Source of the DNA: CAZNJQ01 sp964573545
GTDB lineage: Bacteria > Patescibacteriota > Minisyncoccia > Phycocordibacterales > UBA2135
Direction: 5' to 3'
Assembly (NCBI GenBank): GCA_964573545.1
Contig: CAZNJQ010000009.1
Location: 1 to 25,089 of the forward strand
DNA length: 25,089 bases
Shown: one piece after another, positions 15,435 to 22,864 of the stretch
Layout of the letters: every line of letters begins with the position of its first letter
Numbering within the stretch: position 1 is the stretch's first letter
Program-made: the position numbers and the translations under genes
The notes under the pieces: model-generated
Seen by the model: the letters and a program-made list of their open reading frames with translations, nothing else
Databases searched by the model: none
What the model was told of the DNA's origin: nothing

Positions 15435-15458
15435 AAAGGCCCTCGGGAGAGGGCCTTT
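15435..15458 (-). terminator. Terminator after the 53-residue gene
   Basis: AAAGGCCCTC pairs perfectly with GAGGGCCTTT around a 4-base loop, followed on the minus strand by CTTTGG. It lies 10 bases after the small gene's stop. Confidence 0.85.
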
Positions 15459-15468
15459 CGGCAAGACC

Positions 15469-15630
15469 TTATTCTTCGGCATCTGCCGAACGCCTTGAGG
15501 GGCCGCGAAGCGCGTGCAGGGCGAGCGCTTTCGCAGGCGGAGGAAGGAAGAGAAGCGGAATTGCGAATGCGATATTCCACGCAACCATAGAGACCATGAA
15601 AACCGTCACGATGTCGATTTGTGTCTTCAT
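15469..15630 (-). CDS. Small single-pass membrane protein (53 residues)
   Basis: Reads MKTQIDIVTVFMVSMVAWNI, then AFAIPLLFLPPPAKALALHA, and ends LRGPSRRSADAEE. One hydrophobic helix spans about residues 7-31, with a Pro-rich turn and a polar, charged tail. It has the strongest Shine-Dalgarno in the window (GGAGGAGGT, 15634-15642) at ideal distance from ATG 15630, an extended -10 promoter 40 bases upstream and its own terminator, so it is a complete one-gene unit. I recognise no family. Its neighbours are a membrane-anchored surface protein and a methyltransferase. It could be a small regulator or accessory of a membrane complex, or conceivably a translated leader controlling the hairpin. Confidence 0.7.
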   Translation of the reverse strand: MKTQIDIVTVFMVSMVAWNIAFAIPLLFLPPPAKALALHALRGPSRRSADAEE

Positions 15631-15633
15631 GAC

Positions 15634-15642
15634 ACCTCCTCC
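15634..15642 (-). promoter_or_regulatory. Strong Shine-Dalgarno of the 53-residue gene
   Basis: GGAGGAGGT ends 3 bases before ATG 15630. It stands out because most genes here lack any Shine-Dalgarno. Confidence 0.85.
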
Positions 15643-15670
15643 GGTAAGCTAGGGTGCTATTTCGACTAAA

Positions 15671-15679
15671 ATCATATCA
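15671..15679 (-). promoter_or_regulatory. Extended -10 promoter of the 53-residue gene
   Basis: TGA-TATGAT on the minus strand; predicted start near 15664, giving a leader of about 34 bases that carries the Shine-Dalgarno. The -35 region is poor. Confidence 0.55.
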
Positions 15680-15707
15680 CAAACCAACTGAAAAACCAGG
15701 GGAACCT

Positions 15708-17114
15708 TTATTTTCTTTCTTCAAAAACTTCAAACTCATCAGCTGGTGTCTTTTTTCTCCGCACGAGAAGAGCCGTCGTGATCCCAACGACTATGAGCCC
15801 GACAAGGGCAAGTGACCACGATGTTACTGTCGGAAGCAAGCTCGCGAAAGCGCCTTCGGAAGCCGCATATTGTGATTCTTCAGTAAAGGTGGGGTCTCCT
15901 GAGGTGTTTTCCGCCGCATCCTCGATGGAAATTTCACCGTGCACAGGAATATCGCGAATCGGAGCGGATTCGCCTGTCGTACCAGAATTTTCAGAAGAAG
16001 CGGGTGCATACGAGGTGCTCTTTCCGCGCTCATATACCGACGCCGCTTTACCGTCAGGGAAAGAAAGTGCAACCACGTCATTATCCTGAAGTTCCGTTAT
16101 TCCCTGAGGAAACATCACGCTCTTTCCCGACAACACAACAGTGTTCTCCGGAATAAAAAATGTACTCTCGCCGGAGACCACAGACCACCCGGAGAGATCA
16201 ATGTCATAGTTCGTACCGTTCTTAAGCGACACAAAGAAATCATCCGACGTCCCCGCAGTGTCAATTGTTATGTTCGCGGGAACAATTATAACCTTAACGC
16301 GATCGGAGGCGGAATAACCGGCAGAGGAACCTTCAAGAAAGACGGCATATTCCCCCGGATAGCGATACGCATGAAATACCGCGGCACCTTCTCCCGTGCC
16401 ACCATCGCCAAAACTCCACAAGAATCGCGCGTTCGAAATTTGCTCGCCCTCTAGCCCGCGCGCTTTCGCCTTGAAAGCAATAGAAGCGCTCGCAACAGCA
16501 GTCCTCTCGCCCATTCCCGCGTCGACGACAATCGTCTGTTTGGGAGTTGGAACATATATTGATGCAGTATCAATACCCGTCTCGGCGGGAATACCTGTCG
16601 CGTATCCTGTATCAGCAGATATCGCCGCGCCGGGCGTAGGCAGAGAAGCAGTCCATGCCCCTCCAGAGTTTTTTTGAAGTGAATTGCCGTCATCTTTCGC
16701 TCCCCAGTCCGACGAATACGTGATGCTGTCTTCTTCCGTGCCGTCACCCGCGCGGATTGCAAGAGACTCGCCCGCACGTGTGCTGTTTAAAGAAAACGAA
16801 CTGTCAAAAAGCGTGCCAGTAAAGTCGGGCCAGTCGGCGAGAAACGTCGAGGTAGCGTTCGCGATAATCGCAAAAGCACCAGGCGCAAGCACTGGAGACC
16901 CTTGGCTCAATGTAAGGCCATGGTTCGTATTGTTTTCAAAAAACTTATACGCCGATATATCAACCGGGGAGCTGCCGTTATTTATGACCTCTATCCATTC
17001 ATGTTCGCTCTTTCCCTCGGTGCCGGGAAAGTCATATATGATTTCAGTGATTGAAATCTGTGCAGCCGCGGAAAACGGAAGAAGAAGTAAAACGAAAATG
17101 AGACGCCATTTCAT
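15708..17114 (-). CDS. Surface protein with lamin-tail and PKD domains and C-terminal membrane anchor
   Basis: A 468-residue secreted protein. A signal peptide covers residues 1-19 (MKWRLIFVLLLLPFSAAAQ). Residues 20 to about 165 look like a lamin-tail domain: ISITEIIYDFPG, EHEWIEVINNGSSPVDISAY, and GTLFDSSFSLNSTRAGESLAI. Residues about 222-277 form a PKD-like fold with the hallmark WSFGDGGTGEG and YRYPGEYAVFL. A second LTD-like piece (VSLKNGTNYDIDLSGWSVV) lies near 312. A Ser/Glu/Thr-rich linker leads to one helix at about 429-451, followed by RRKK and an acidic tail, so the bulk is outside and anchored. LTD/PKD proteins bind surfaces or polymers; a structural or adhesive role is inferred. 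A textbook promoter lies 8 bases before ATG. Confidence 0.85.
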   Translation of the reverse strand: MKWRLIFVLLLLPFSAAAQISITEIIYDFPGTEGKSEHEWIEVINNGSSPVDISAYKFFENNTNHGLTLSQGSPVLAPGAFAIIANATSTFLADWPDFTGTLFDSSFSLNSTRAGESLAIRAGDGTEEDSITYSSDWGAKDDGNSLQKNSGGAWTASLPTPGAAISADTGYATGIPAETGIDTASIYVPTPKQTIVVDAGMGERTAVASASIAFKAKARGLEGEQISNARFLWSFGDGGTGEGAAVFHAYRYPGEYAVFLEGSSAGYSASDRVKVIIVPANITIDTAGTSDDFFVSLKNGTNYDIDLSGWSVVSGESTFFIPENTVVLSGKSVMFPQGITELQDNDVVALSFPDGKAASVYERGKSTSYAPASSENSGTTGESAPIRDIPVHGEISIEDAAENTSGDPTFTEESQYAASEGAFASLLPTVTSWSLALVGLIVVGITTALLVRRKKTPADEFEVFEERK

Positions 17115-17122
17115 TGACGTCC

Positions 17123-17151
17123 ATTCTACGCGCCCACAAAGAATATTTCAA
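17123..17151 (-). promoter_or_regulatory. Promoter of the LTD/PKD surface protein
   Basis: TTGAAA (17146-17151), a 17-base spacer and TAGAAT (17123-17128) on the minus strand. Only 8 bases separate the -10 box from ATG 17114, so the transcript should start at or 1-2 bases before the ATG. Confidence 0.7.
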
Positions 17152-17164
17152 CGTACGACCCGAA

Positions 17165-19279
17165 TTACGCTGTATTGTCGCCCTCAATGCCGAGCATTTT
17201 TTTGAGCTCGTCTTCCGGTATTTCCCGTGGGGCCCCTCCTTTATTTTCGCGAAGAGGTGTATCGGTGGGGGCTTTCTCTTTCGGCGGTGCACTCTCTTTT
17301 GGTGTCGCAGCCGGATTCCCGTTATCTTTTTTCCCGAGAGCCTCTTGGAGTACCCTCCTTAATTCAGCGGTATTCTCCGATTTCTGTTCCAGTGGTCCCT
17401 TATTGTTCCCGTGAAGCATCTTAAGAGAAATTGGGGTGTCTTTTCTGTCGCCGCTAGAGCTCTGGTGGGCAGGCCTGTGGTTTGAGGAAAACTCTCGCGT
17501 TCCACTAGCGCCTCCTTTTGGTGTAGGTTCATTGTTTTGTCCGTGCTCTCTATGTGGAAATCGATCAGAAGGAACCGGCTTTTCGCGCAACTCCTGAAAC
17601 GCTCTTTTAAACGGAACATGGCGATGCTCTCCGCCATGGGCCACCCCTTGATTTTCTGACTGTCCGCGGTGAGGGTATGCCGGCGCTCCATGTTGTTCAC
17701 GAACCGGGTGGTTGTCGCTCCGTGGCAATTGTCTCTGTGTTGTATCACCAAACCCTGTGCGACGTTCATCGCCGCGAGGAGAAACAGCTCCCGGCGTATA
17801 TGGCCGTCCCGCTTCTGTCCTCACATGAGGTCGTTTGTCCCCAAATTCACCTCTCGGGAGGCGAGGTTCACCCCGCCCATCGCGAGGCTCACCCCGCTCT
17901 TGGCGGGGTGCATACGAGACGCCCGCGGGCTTGTGCGGCAGAATTCCCTTGGCGTCTGCTTTTCCGGTTTCTTTCGGAGCAACAACTTCCGTGATGTGCC
18001 GTTTTTTTATCTGCTCTTCGACTTCGACGCGAGGGTGCGCATACATTTTTCGTGAATTTTCGATTACGGCGTTCTTGGAAGAGATAGGGGGGTGCGCAAG
18101 CGGTGGAAGCGTCGTCGCGGAGAACGGCTTTGATGCAAGCCCGTCTATCATGAGTTTCAAATAAATCTGATAGCGCCCGAGACTAACCATGTCTTCAGCG
18201 GTAAATGTCGGGGAAAATTCTTTCTCAAATATTTCGGCGTCTTCCGCGCCAATGCGGAATGAGATCATGGTACCAACGTTCCCGAACACCGCTTCCCGGA
18301 CTTCATCCGGCATCTGGCCGATATATTGGTGCGCGATAGTGAGACTTAATTTATATTTTCTGGACTCTGACAATATGTCCGCGAATGTCTCGTTCGCGAA
18401 TGATTGAAACTCGTCAACGAAAAAGTAAAAAAATGGAAGCTTGGCAAGCTCTGTAGCCGGTGTATCGGCGCGCGACATAGCGGCAAGATAAATTTTAATA
18501 ATAAGCATGCTGCCAAGAAGTTTCGTGTTAACGTCCCCCATGCGCCCCTTAGAGAGGTTCATGATGAGAATTTTCTTTTCATCCATAACTTTCCTAAAAT
18601 CAAATGATGATTTTGGCTGTCCAATGATGTTTCGTATCAAAGGATTCGCGACAAACTGCCCCACTTTGTTTTGGATTGCCGGCGTCGCTTCTCGGGTGTA
18701 CGTATCGGTAAATCGCGCAAATTCTTCCACCCAAAACGATTTTACAATCGGGTCTGTAATATGATTTACGACATCTTTTCGAAAATCTTTATTCACGAGC
18801 ATTCGGTTCACGTCAAGAAGCGTTGAGTCGGGATATTCCAGAAGAGCGAGCAGCGTATTTGTCAAAATATATTCCATCCTCGCAGACCATGTGTCAACCC
18901 ATATTTTTTTAAACGCGCTCATGAGGCCGGAAGCAACGAGGTGTCGTTTATCATAACCGACGTCTTCCATGACGTTAAAAGAAATCGGGTGGTCCATATC
19001 GAATGGAGCAAAGTAAACAACATCTTTCATCCGATCCTCGGGAACATAATTAAGAAGCGTTTCAGCGGCTTCGCCGTGCGGGTCAATAAACGCCATGCCG
19101 TTTCCGTTCTGGATATCCTGCGCCGCCATATTCTCAAGGAGCACCGACTTTCCCATACCGGTTTTCCCGATAACATACATGTGCTTCGAGCGATCCGCCG
19201 CTTTAATGCCGAACGTGCGCTCTTTGCCGCGGTAATCGGCTTTCGCGAAATATGTTTTTCTCTCCGCTTCTATGTCCAT
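17165..19279 (-). CDS. VirD4/TraD-like DNA-transfer ATPase with long disordered tail
   Basis: A 704-residue protein. Residues 1 to about 430 form a RecA-like motor of the type IV secretion coupling-protein group: Walker A GKTGMGKS (38-45), FIDPHGEAAETLL (about 69-81), Walker B FFYFFVDEFQSFANETF near residue 290, and SLTIAHQYIGQMPDEVREA, the conserved Gln motif, near 320. There is no N-terminal membrane anchor, unlike VirD4. From about residue 440 to 690 the chain is disordered and rich in Pro, Gly, Arg, His and Glu, with a 7-residue repeat (RGEPR), and it closes with a short helix (EIPEDELKKMLGIEG). No relaxase, VirB or pilus gene is near. CPR genomes carry such solitary ATPases; a role in DNA uptake, transfer or pilus-linked transport is inference. 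Confidence 0.85.
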   Translation of the reverse strand: MDIEAERKTYFAKADYRGKERTFGIKAADRSKHMYVIGKTGMGKSVLLENMAAQDIQNGNGMAFIDPHGEAAETLLNYVPEDRMKDVVYFAPFDMDHPISFNVMEDVGYDKRHLVASGLMSAFKKIWVDTWSARMEYILTNTLLALLEYPDSTLLDVNRMLVNKDFRKDVVNHITDPIVKSFWVEEFARFTDTYTREATPAIQNKVGQFVANPLIRNIIGQPKSSFDFRKVMDEKKILIMNLSKGRMGDVNTKLLGSMLIIKIYLAAMSRADTPATELAKLPFFYFFVDEFQSFANETFADILSESRKYKLSLTIAHQYIGQMPDEVREAVFGNVGTMISFRIGAEDAEIFEKEFSPTFTAEDMVSLGRYQIYLKLMIDGLASKPFSATTLPPLAHPPISSKNAVIENSRKMYAHPRVEVEEQIKKRHITEVVAPKETGKADAKGILPHKPAGVSYAPRQERGEPRDGRGEPRLPRGEFGDKRPHVRTEAGRPYTPGAVSPRGDERRTGFGDTTQRQLPRSDNHPVREQHGAPAYPHRGQSENQGVAHGGEHRHVPFKRAFQELREKPVPSDRFPHREHGQNNEPTPKGGASGTREFSSNHRPAHQSSSGDRKDTPISLKMLHGNNKGPLEQKSENTAELRRVLQEALGKKDNGNPAATPKESAPPKEKAPTDTPLRENKGGAPREIPEDELKKMLGIEGDNTA
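17861..17910. repeat. 21-base direct repeat and hairpin in the ATPase tail
   Basis: GCGAGGTTCACCCCGC (17861-17876) and GCGAGGCTCACCCCGC (17882-17897) are 21 bases apart, giving the 7-residue repeat RGEPRxG. CACCCCGC (17890-17897) also pairs with GCGGGGTG (17903-17910). Confidence 0.75.
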
Positions 19280-19288
19280 GGAGCTTTA

Positions 19289-19317
19289 ATTATACAACGA
19301 AATTGGAGACTTTTCCA
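19289..19317 (-). promoter_or_regulatory. Promoter of the VirD4/TraD-like ATPase
   Basis: A consensus TATAAT (19289-19294) with TGGAAA (19312-19317) at 17 bases on the minus strand. The -10 box ends 9 bases before ATG 19279, so the leader should be about 2-3 bases. Confidence 0.6.
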
Positions 19318-19328
19318 GTCCTCTATTC

Positions 19329-20504
19329 TTACTCACCATCAAGTGCCGCACTGGTGTAGGTATTTCCCGCGTCCCAGAGCATCCAGCTCGTGAGTCCTGC
19401 GTCGTACACCGCTTGGATTTGCGCCCGCACCATCTCAGGCGTGTAGGGGACCGGGTAATCATTATCCTGAAGCCACGGGCGGAGCTTGAGCGGAGTAGAT
19501 GTCGCTGCGGCAAGCCGCGCCGCGCCGCGGTCCATTGAAAACTTCACGATATCGTACGGGTGCGCATTGACGTTCTGGTACCCGTTAAACCCTTTTGGGT
19601 AATGCGATGGATACACCATGGGTGCGATGTAATCAAAATATGGAGCTGCATATTCAAGGACCTGCCCGATATTGAGATCATCGGTATTGGTCATTGTCAT
19701 ACCGAAGAGGTCTGCAGAGAGAACCGCTCCGCTTCCCTCAAAAGACTCGTGGAGATATGAGAAAAAGTCGCGGAGGACGAGCGCTTTGCCGTGCGCAGGG
19801 TCGGCAGTCACACGCGCTTCACTCCACGGGTAATAGATATCTTTCATGTTCCCGTCTGAGGGGAACCGAATATAATCAAAATTAAGTTCGTCAAAACCAG
19901 CCGCGTATGACTCCTTCCCCAGGGCCACGATATATTCCCACGCCTTCTTGGCGCCAGGGTCTAGATAATGAATTCCCTTATAGTCCGCCCAGAGTGTGCG
20001 GTCACTCGCCTTTTGAATTGCCAGATCAGGATGCTTCTTTGCAAAGAACGGGTCCTGGAATACTGTAATCCTCGCCACGACATAAATGCCCTTGCTGTGC
20101 AGGTATGCGATGAAGTCGCGCATATCCCGCGCGTAACATCGCGAAGAAAGAAAATCTTTAAGCTCGGGATCGTCCGGAATAAATGAAATGCCGCCGCTAA
20201 AATCTTTCACATCGATGATAATGGTATTAAGTTCCGTCTCGTCGACGAGCTTCACAAGCGACTCGCGAAAATCCCTAGTCCCGGCAACACACTGCGTCAT
20301 ATAAATTCCCTTCACACTGTCCGGAGTCTTGACGTGCGTCGCGACGAATCGCTTCTCCTCAAGAGACCCTGCCGCCTGCGGGGATGCGGCCTCCCCGGCC
20401 TCATATACCGTCTGGGTCAAGAGCGGTAACGAAAAAAAACCCGCGAGGAAAGTCCCCGAGAGAGCGGCTCCCCAATACATATGCTTCTTAGTGAGGTATT
20501 TCAT
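19329..20504 (-). CDS. DUF4015-type putative glycoside hydrolase, membrane-anchored
   Basis: A 391-residue protein. One hydrophobic helix at about residues 10-30 (WGAALSGTFLAGFFSLPLL) acts as signal anchor or signal peptide. The rest matches the DUF4015 TIM-barrel family: VKGIYMTQCVAGTRDF near residue 65, TIIIDVKDFSGGISF near 95, GIYVVARITVFQDPFFAKKHPDLAI near 145, GFDELNFDYIRFPSDG near 205, ADLFGMTMTN near 260 and IAPMVYPSHY near 285. The Asp/Glu residues at the strand ends fit a retaining glycosidase active site, but no activity is firmly established for the family. Being extracytoplasmic, it could trim wall or capsule glycans. It starts 17 bases inside the end of the 70-residue gene, so the pair is co-transcribed. 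Confidence 0.9.
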   Translation of the reverse strand: MKYLTKKHMYWGAALSGTFLAGFFSLPLLTQTVYEAGEAASPQAAGSLEEKRFVATHVKTPDSVKGIYMTQCVAGTRDFRESLVKLVDETELNTIIIDVKDFSGGISFIPDDPELKDFLSSRCYARDMRDFIAYLHSKGIYVVARITVFQDPFFAKKHPDLAIQKASDRTLWADYKGIHYLDPGAKKAWEYIVALGKESYAAGFDELNFDYIRFPSDGNMKDIYYPWSEARVTADPAHGKALVLRDFFSYLHESFEGSGAVLSADLFGMTMTNTDDLNIGQVLEYAAPYFDYIAPMVYPSHYPKGFNGYQNVNAHPYDIVKFSMDRGAARLAAATSTPLKLRPWLQDNDYPVPYTPEMVRAQIQAVYDAGLTSWMLWDAGNTYTSAALDGE

Positions 20505-20700
20505 CCGTGTGCGGCGCGCCAGATCCTGCGTGCCCCATCCTGGCCCTCACAACACGCGAGAGCGAAATGCCTGCGATCGCTGCACCTGCCGCAAAGAGAA
20601 ATACATCCTCCCATGCCGGAGGAAATCCAAGAAACGGGAAAAGGAACACGAAAACGCCGAGAGAAAACAGCGTCCACTCTTTTTTAATGATAGTGTCCAT
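20488..20700 (-). CDS. Small two-helix membrane protein (70 residues)
   Basis: Hydrophobic helices at about residues 9-28 (LFSLGVFVFLFPFLGFPPAW) and 32-50 are followed by a basic turn and a polar tail ending PHTDEIPH. No family is recognised. The gene is supported by a near-consensus promoter whose -10 box lies 7 bases before ATG, and by its 17-base overlap with the DUF4015 gene. It probably works with that envelope protein. Confidence 0.7.
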   Translation of the reverse strand: MDTIIKKEWTLFSLGVFVFLFPFLGFPPAWEDVFLFAAGAAIAGISLSRVVRARMGHAGSGAPHTDEIPH

Positions 20701-20707
20701 GCCTATA

Positions 20708-20736
20708 AGTATATACTAGCGAGAAATTGATTCCAA
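20708..20736 (-). promoter_or_regulatory. Promoter of the 70-residue protein/DUF4015 pair
   Basis: TTGGAA (20731-20736), 17 bases, TATACT (20708-20713) on the minus strand. Seven bases separate the -10 box from ATG 20700, predicting a leaderless transcript. It occupies the whole gap after the rsmI stop. Confidence 0.65.
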
Positions 20737-20745
20737 AGTGCGCGC

Positions 20746-21429
20746 TTATGACGGATGTACGATAACCACAAATTCCCCCTTCTCAAGGCCGGGGGTCTTT
20801 TTAAGTACGGCAAGCACTTCAGACGGCATTCCGGAGAGGAATCGCTCATGTATTTTTGTAAGTTCTTTCGCGACGGTTATTTTTCTGCCCCCTTCAAGGT
20901 GCGCATCAAGTGATACAAGTGTCTTTAGGATCCTGTGGCGCGATTCATAGAAGACGACGGCTCTCTCTGATGCGGCTATTTCCCGAAAAAGCGTCTCTCT
21001 TCCTTTTTTGTGGGGCAAAAATCCCAGAAAAAGGAATTCGGACGCGGGGACGCCGGATGCAGAGAGTGCGGCAACGACAGCCGACGGTCCTGGAACAGGC
21101 ACAACCGAAACGGCGTCCCCGAATCGCGCACGCACATGAGCCACAAGCAGTACCCCAGGGTCTGAGATGCACGGGGTGCCGGCATCGGAGACAAGCGCGA
21201 TATCTTTCCCCTCTTCAAGGAACGCAAAAATCTTTTCCGTCTTGGCTACGGTACTATGTGCATGATAACTCATTGTGGGCGTTTTGATACCATGCGCTTG
21301 GAGCAATTTTGCGGTCGTGCGCGTATCCTCGCAGAGGACAAGGGCTGCTTCCTTCAGAACGCGAAGCGCCCGGAGCGTTATGTCTTCAAGATTCCCGATG
21401 GGCGTCGCGACGATAAATAAATTCGCCAT
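20746..21429 (-). CDS. rsmI: 16S rRNA (cytidine1402-2'-O)-methyltransferase RsmI, short form
   Basis: RsmI methylates the 2'-hydroxyl of C1402 in the ribosomal P site, using SAM. Seen: the N-terminal signature LFIVATPIGNLEDITLRAL (residues 4-22), LCEDTRTTAKLL (33-44), ALVSDAGTPCISDPG (about 78-92), VPVPGPSAVVAALSASG (about 109-125), and FLGFLPHKKGR (about 133-143), all diagnostic of the tetrapyrrole-methylase fold used by RsmI. At 227 residues it lacks the C-terminal domain of about 50-60 residues found in the E. coli enzyme (286). Its start lies 8 bases after a good -10 box without a Shine-Dalgarno. Confidence 0.95.
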   Translation of the reverse strand: MANLFIVATPIGNLEDITLRALRVLKEAALVLCEDTRTTAKLLQAHGIKTPTMSYHAHSTVAKTEKIFAFLEEGKDIALVSDAGTPCISDPGVLLVAHVRARFGDAVSVVPVPGPSAVVAALSASGVPASEFLFLGFLPHKKGRETLFREIAASERAVVFYESRHRILKTLVSLDAHLEGGRKITVAKELTKIHERFLSGMPSEVLAVLKKTPGLEKGEFVVIVHPS

Positions 21430-21437
21430 ATATCACG

Positions 21438-21466
21438 ACTATAATACATCAATCGCCCATTCTCAA
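21438..21466 (-). promoter_or_regulatory. Promoter of rsmI
   Basis: TTGAGA (21461-21466), 17 bases, TATAGT (21438-21443) on the minus strand, 8 bases before ATG 21429. The -35 box begins right after the T-run of the upstream terminator. Confidence 0.6.
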
Positions 21467-21469
21467 TCG

Positions 21470-21504
21470 AAAAAAATAAAAACCCCGGGGTTATGCGCCC
21501 GGAG
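21470..21504 (-). terminator. Terminator overlapping the end of the Clp-like gene
   Basis: On the minus strand CTCCGGG pairs with CCCGGGG (one T-G pair) around an 8-base loop, then TTTTTATTTTTTT follows. The left arm is made of the last sense codons of the gene (PPGA), so terminator and coding end are shared. Confidence 0.8.
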
Positions 21505-22828
21505 GTACTAAGAGTCTTTGCTTTTCCCCGCCATCGTGTGGAATTTTTTGAAAGCGAATCTTGCCGACAGACGACGGATTAAACGTCACCACCACGCAGT
21601 CCCCTTCTCTAATCTGGTCCGTAAGTATCAGCCGCATCAGTTTTTGCGTAACACGGCTCTCAAGCTTTTTGACAAGAAGCCGCGCATTCTCTTCAGGTGA
21701 ATCAAGTGCTTCGTTCACAAGAAAATTTCTGACTCCTCGGCTTATCTGGATAAGCATGGGGCATCTCTGCCCGACAAGCAGGTCGTGAAGTTCACGAATC
21801 TTAATCTCCAAAATCCTTTGGAGATCTTCTCTCCGGAGCGGACGCGCCACGACAATCTGGCTCATGCGATTAAGGAATGGGGTTTCGAATACCTTCCGCG
21901 CTTCCTTCATTGCAATCTTGTAAATCTCGTGATCATCGGCCTCTGCGTCAGCCGCCGCGCCAGATCCGGAATGAAATCCCATCTGTACTTCTTTGCCGCT
22001 CATCTGGCGAAGTTTGTCGGCTATTCCTAGAGAGCCCGCGTTATCTGTGAGAAAAAGAAACGTATTCCTGAAACTCACCGTACCCCAGCTGACTGTCTCA
22101 AGCCTTCCTTCATCCAATATTTTAAAAAGCAGATTATGAAGCGCCTTGTCCGCGCGGCCGATCTCGTCACACAGTACGATGGAAAGATATTTCTCTATCC
22201 GAGGATTGTATATAGGATGCCCTATCTGAGATATTTCTTCCTGAACACGCTTTATCTCTTCGCTAATCGGCCCTGTAACAATCGGCGCGAATCCTGGGGG
22301 CACACTCGCCGCGCCCTTAAGCCGCGTGCGTAAGCCCCTCAATCTTTCCTGCAACGCGCCAAGCGCTCTTTTTTTCTCTTCCGGCAAATTCAGAATAAAT
22401 TCTCTCTTCCTTGCATTAAAGGCTGGTCGATCCAGCTTCTCCTGCGTGAAAACCGGCTCATCTTCATACCCGATATATCCGGGAGTCGCGCCTGTCAGAC
22501 GCTCGACATTGTGGCGGCTGGGAAAATCCTGCCCGTCAATCCGAATGAGGCCATCCCTGCTGCCGAACAAAAAATCGGCGAGTACTTGCGGGACGAACGT
22601 CTTTCCGCTACCAGAAGGGCCGAGTCCTAAGACGCCAAAAATAGGCTTGTCGGGGTCCCGAACACCGGCAGTAAATTTTTCAAGCCCTTGCGCGACGACA
22701 TCAAGGAGACGGGGCTGGCCTGCAACATGGTTGTGCGCAAACCGAAGCCAATCTTCCGCGACCTTGCTCCCCTGATCAGGATCAAGAAGAATAAGTTTTC
22801 CGTGCCATCGAAGCGTTCTTTTCGACAT
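21491..22828 (-). CDS. Clp/HSP100-like AAA+ ATPase with a helical insert, single ring
   Basis: A 445-residue protein related to the second ATPase domain of ClpB/ClpA unfoldases. Seen: Walker A GPSGSGKT (70-77), pore-loop GYIGYED (118-124), Walker B SIVLCDE (216-222), sensor-1 TDN (261-263), the Arg-finger context FLNRM near 310, and a C-terminal helical lid. An insert of about 75-80 residues (about 135-213), charged and partly coiled-coil, sits between the pore loop and Walker B, where ClpB has only a few residues. There is no N-terminal substrate domain and no first AAA ring. Such ATPases unfold or remodel proteins; partner protease and substrate are unknown. An extended -10 box lies about 37 bases before the start. 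Confidence 0.85.
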   Translation of the reverse strand: MSKRTLRWHGKLILLDPDQGSKVAEDWLRFAHNHVAGQPRLLDVVAQGLEKFTAGVRDPDKPIFGVLGLGPSGSGKTFVPQVLADFLFGSRDGLIRIDGQDFPSRHNVERLTGATPGYIGYEDEPVFTQEKLDRPAFNARKREFILNLPEEKKRALGALQERLRGLRTRLKGAASVPPGFAPIVTGPISEEIKRVQEEISQIGHPIYNPRIEKYLSIVLCDEIGRADKALHNLLFKILDEGRLETVSWGTVSFRNTFLFLTDNAGSLGIADKLRQMSGKEVQMGFHSGSGAAADAEADDHEIYKIAMKEARKVFETPFLNRMSQIVVARPLRREDLQRILEIKIRELHDLLVGQRCPMLIQISRGVRNFLVNEALDSPEENARLLVKKLESRVTQKLMRLILTDQIREGDCVVVTFNPSSVGKIRFQKIPHDGGEKQRLLVPPGA

Positions 22829-22864
22829 TCCGGCACCATGACTCGCTTCTTCGTATCTTTAGAA

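Noticed and set aside
15413..15580. N-terminal extension of the methyltransferase to 15580
   Set aside because: It overlaps the 53-residue gene in another frame and the terminator hairpin, and reads as Ser/Arg/Ala-rich sequence. ATG 15412 follows an extended -10 box.
14978..15652. A 224-residue open frame on the plus strand
   Set aside because: It is antisense to the methyltransferase and the 53-residue gene, both supported by motifs, promoters and a terminator. The translation is basic and low in structure.
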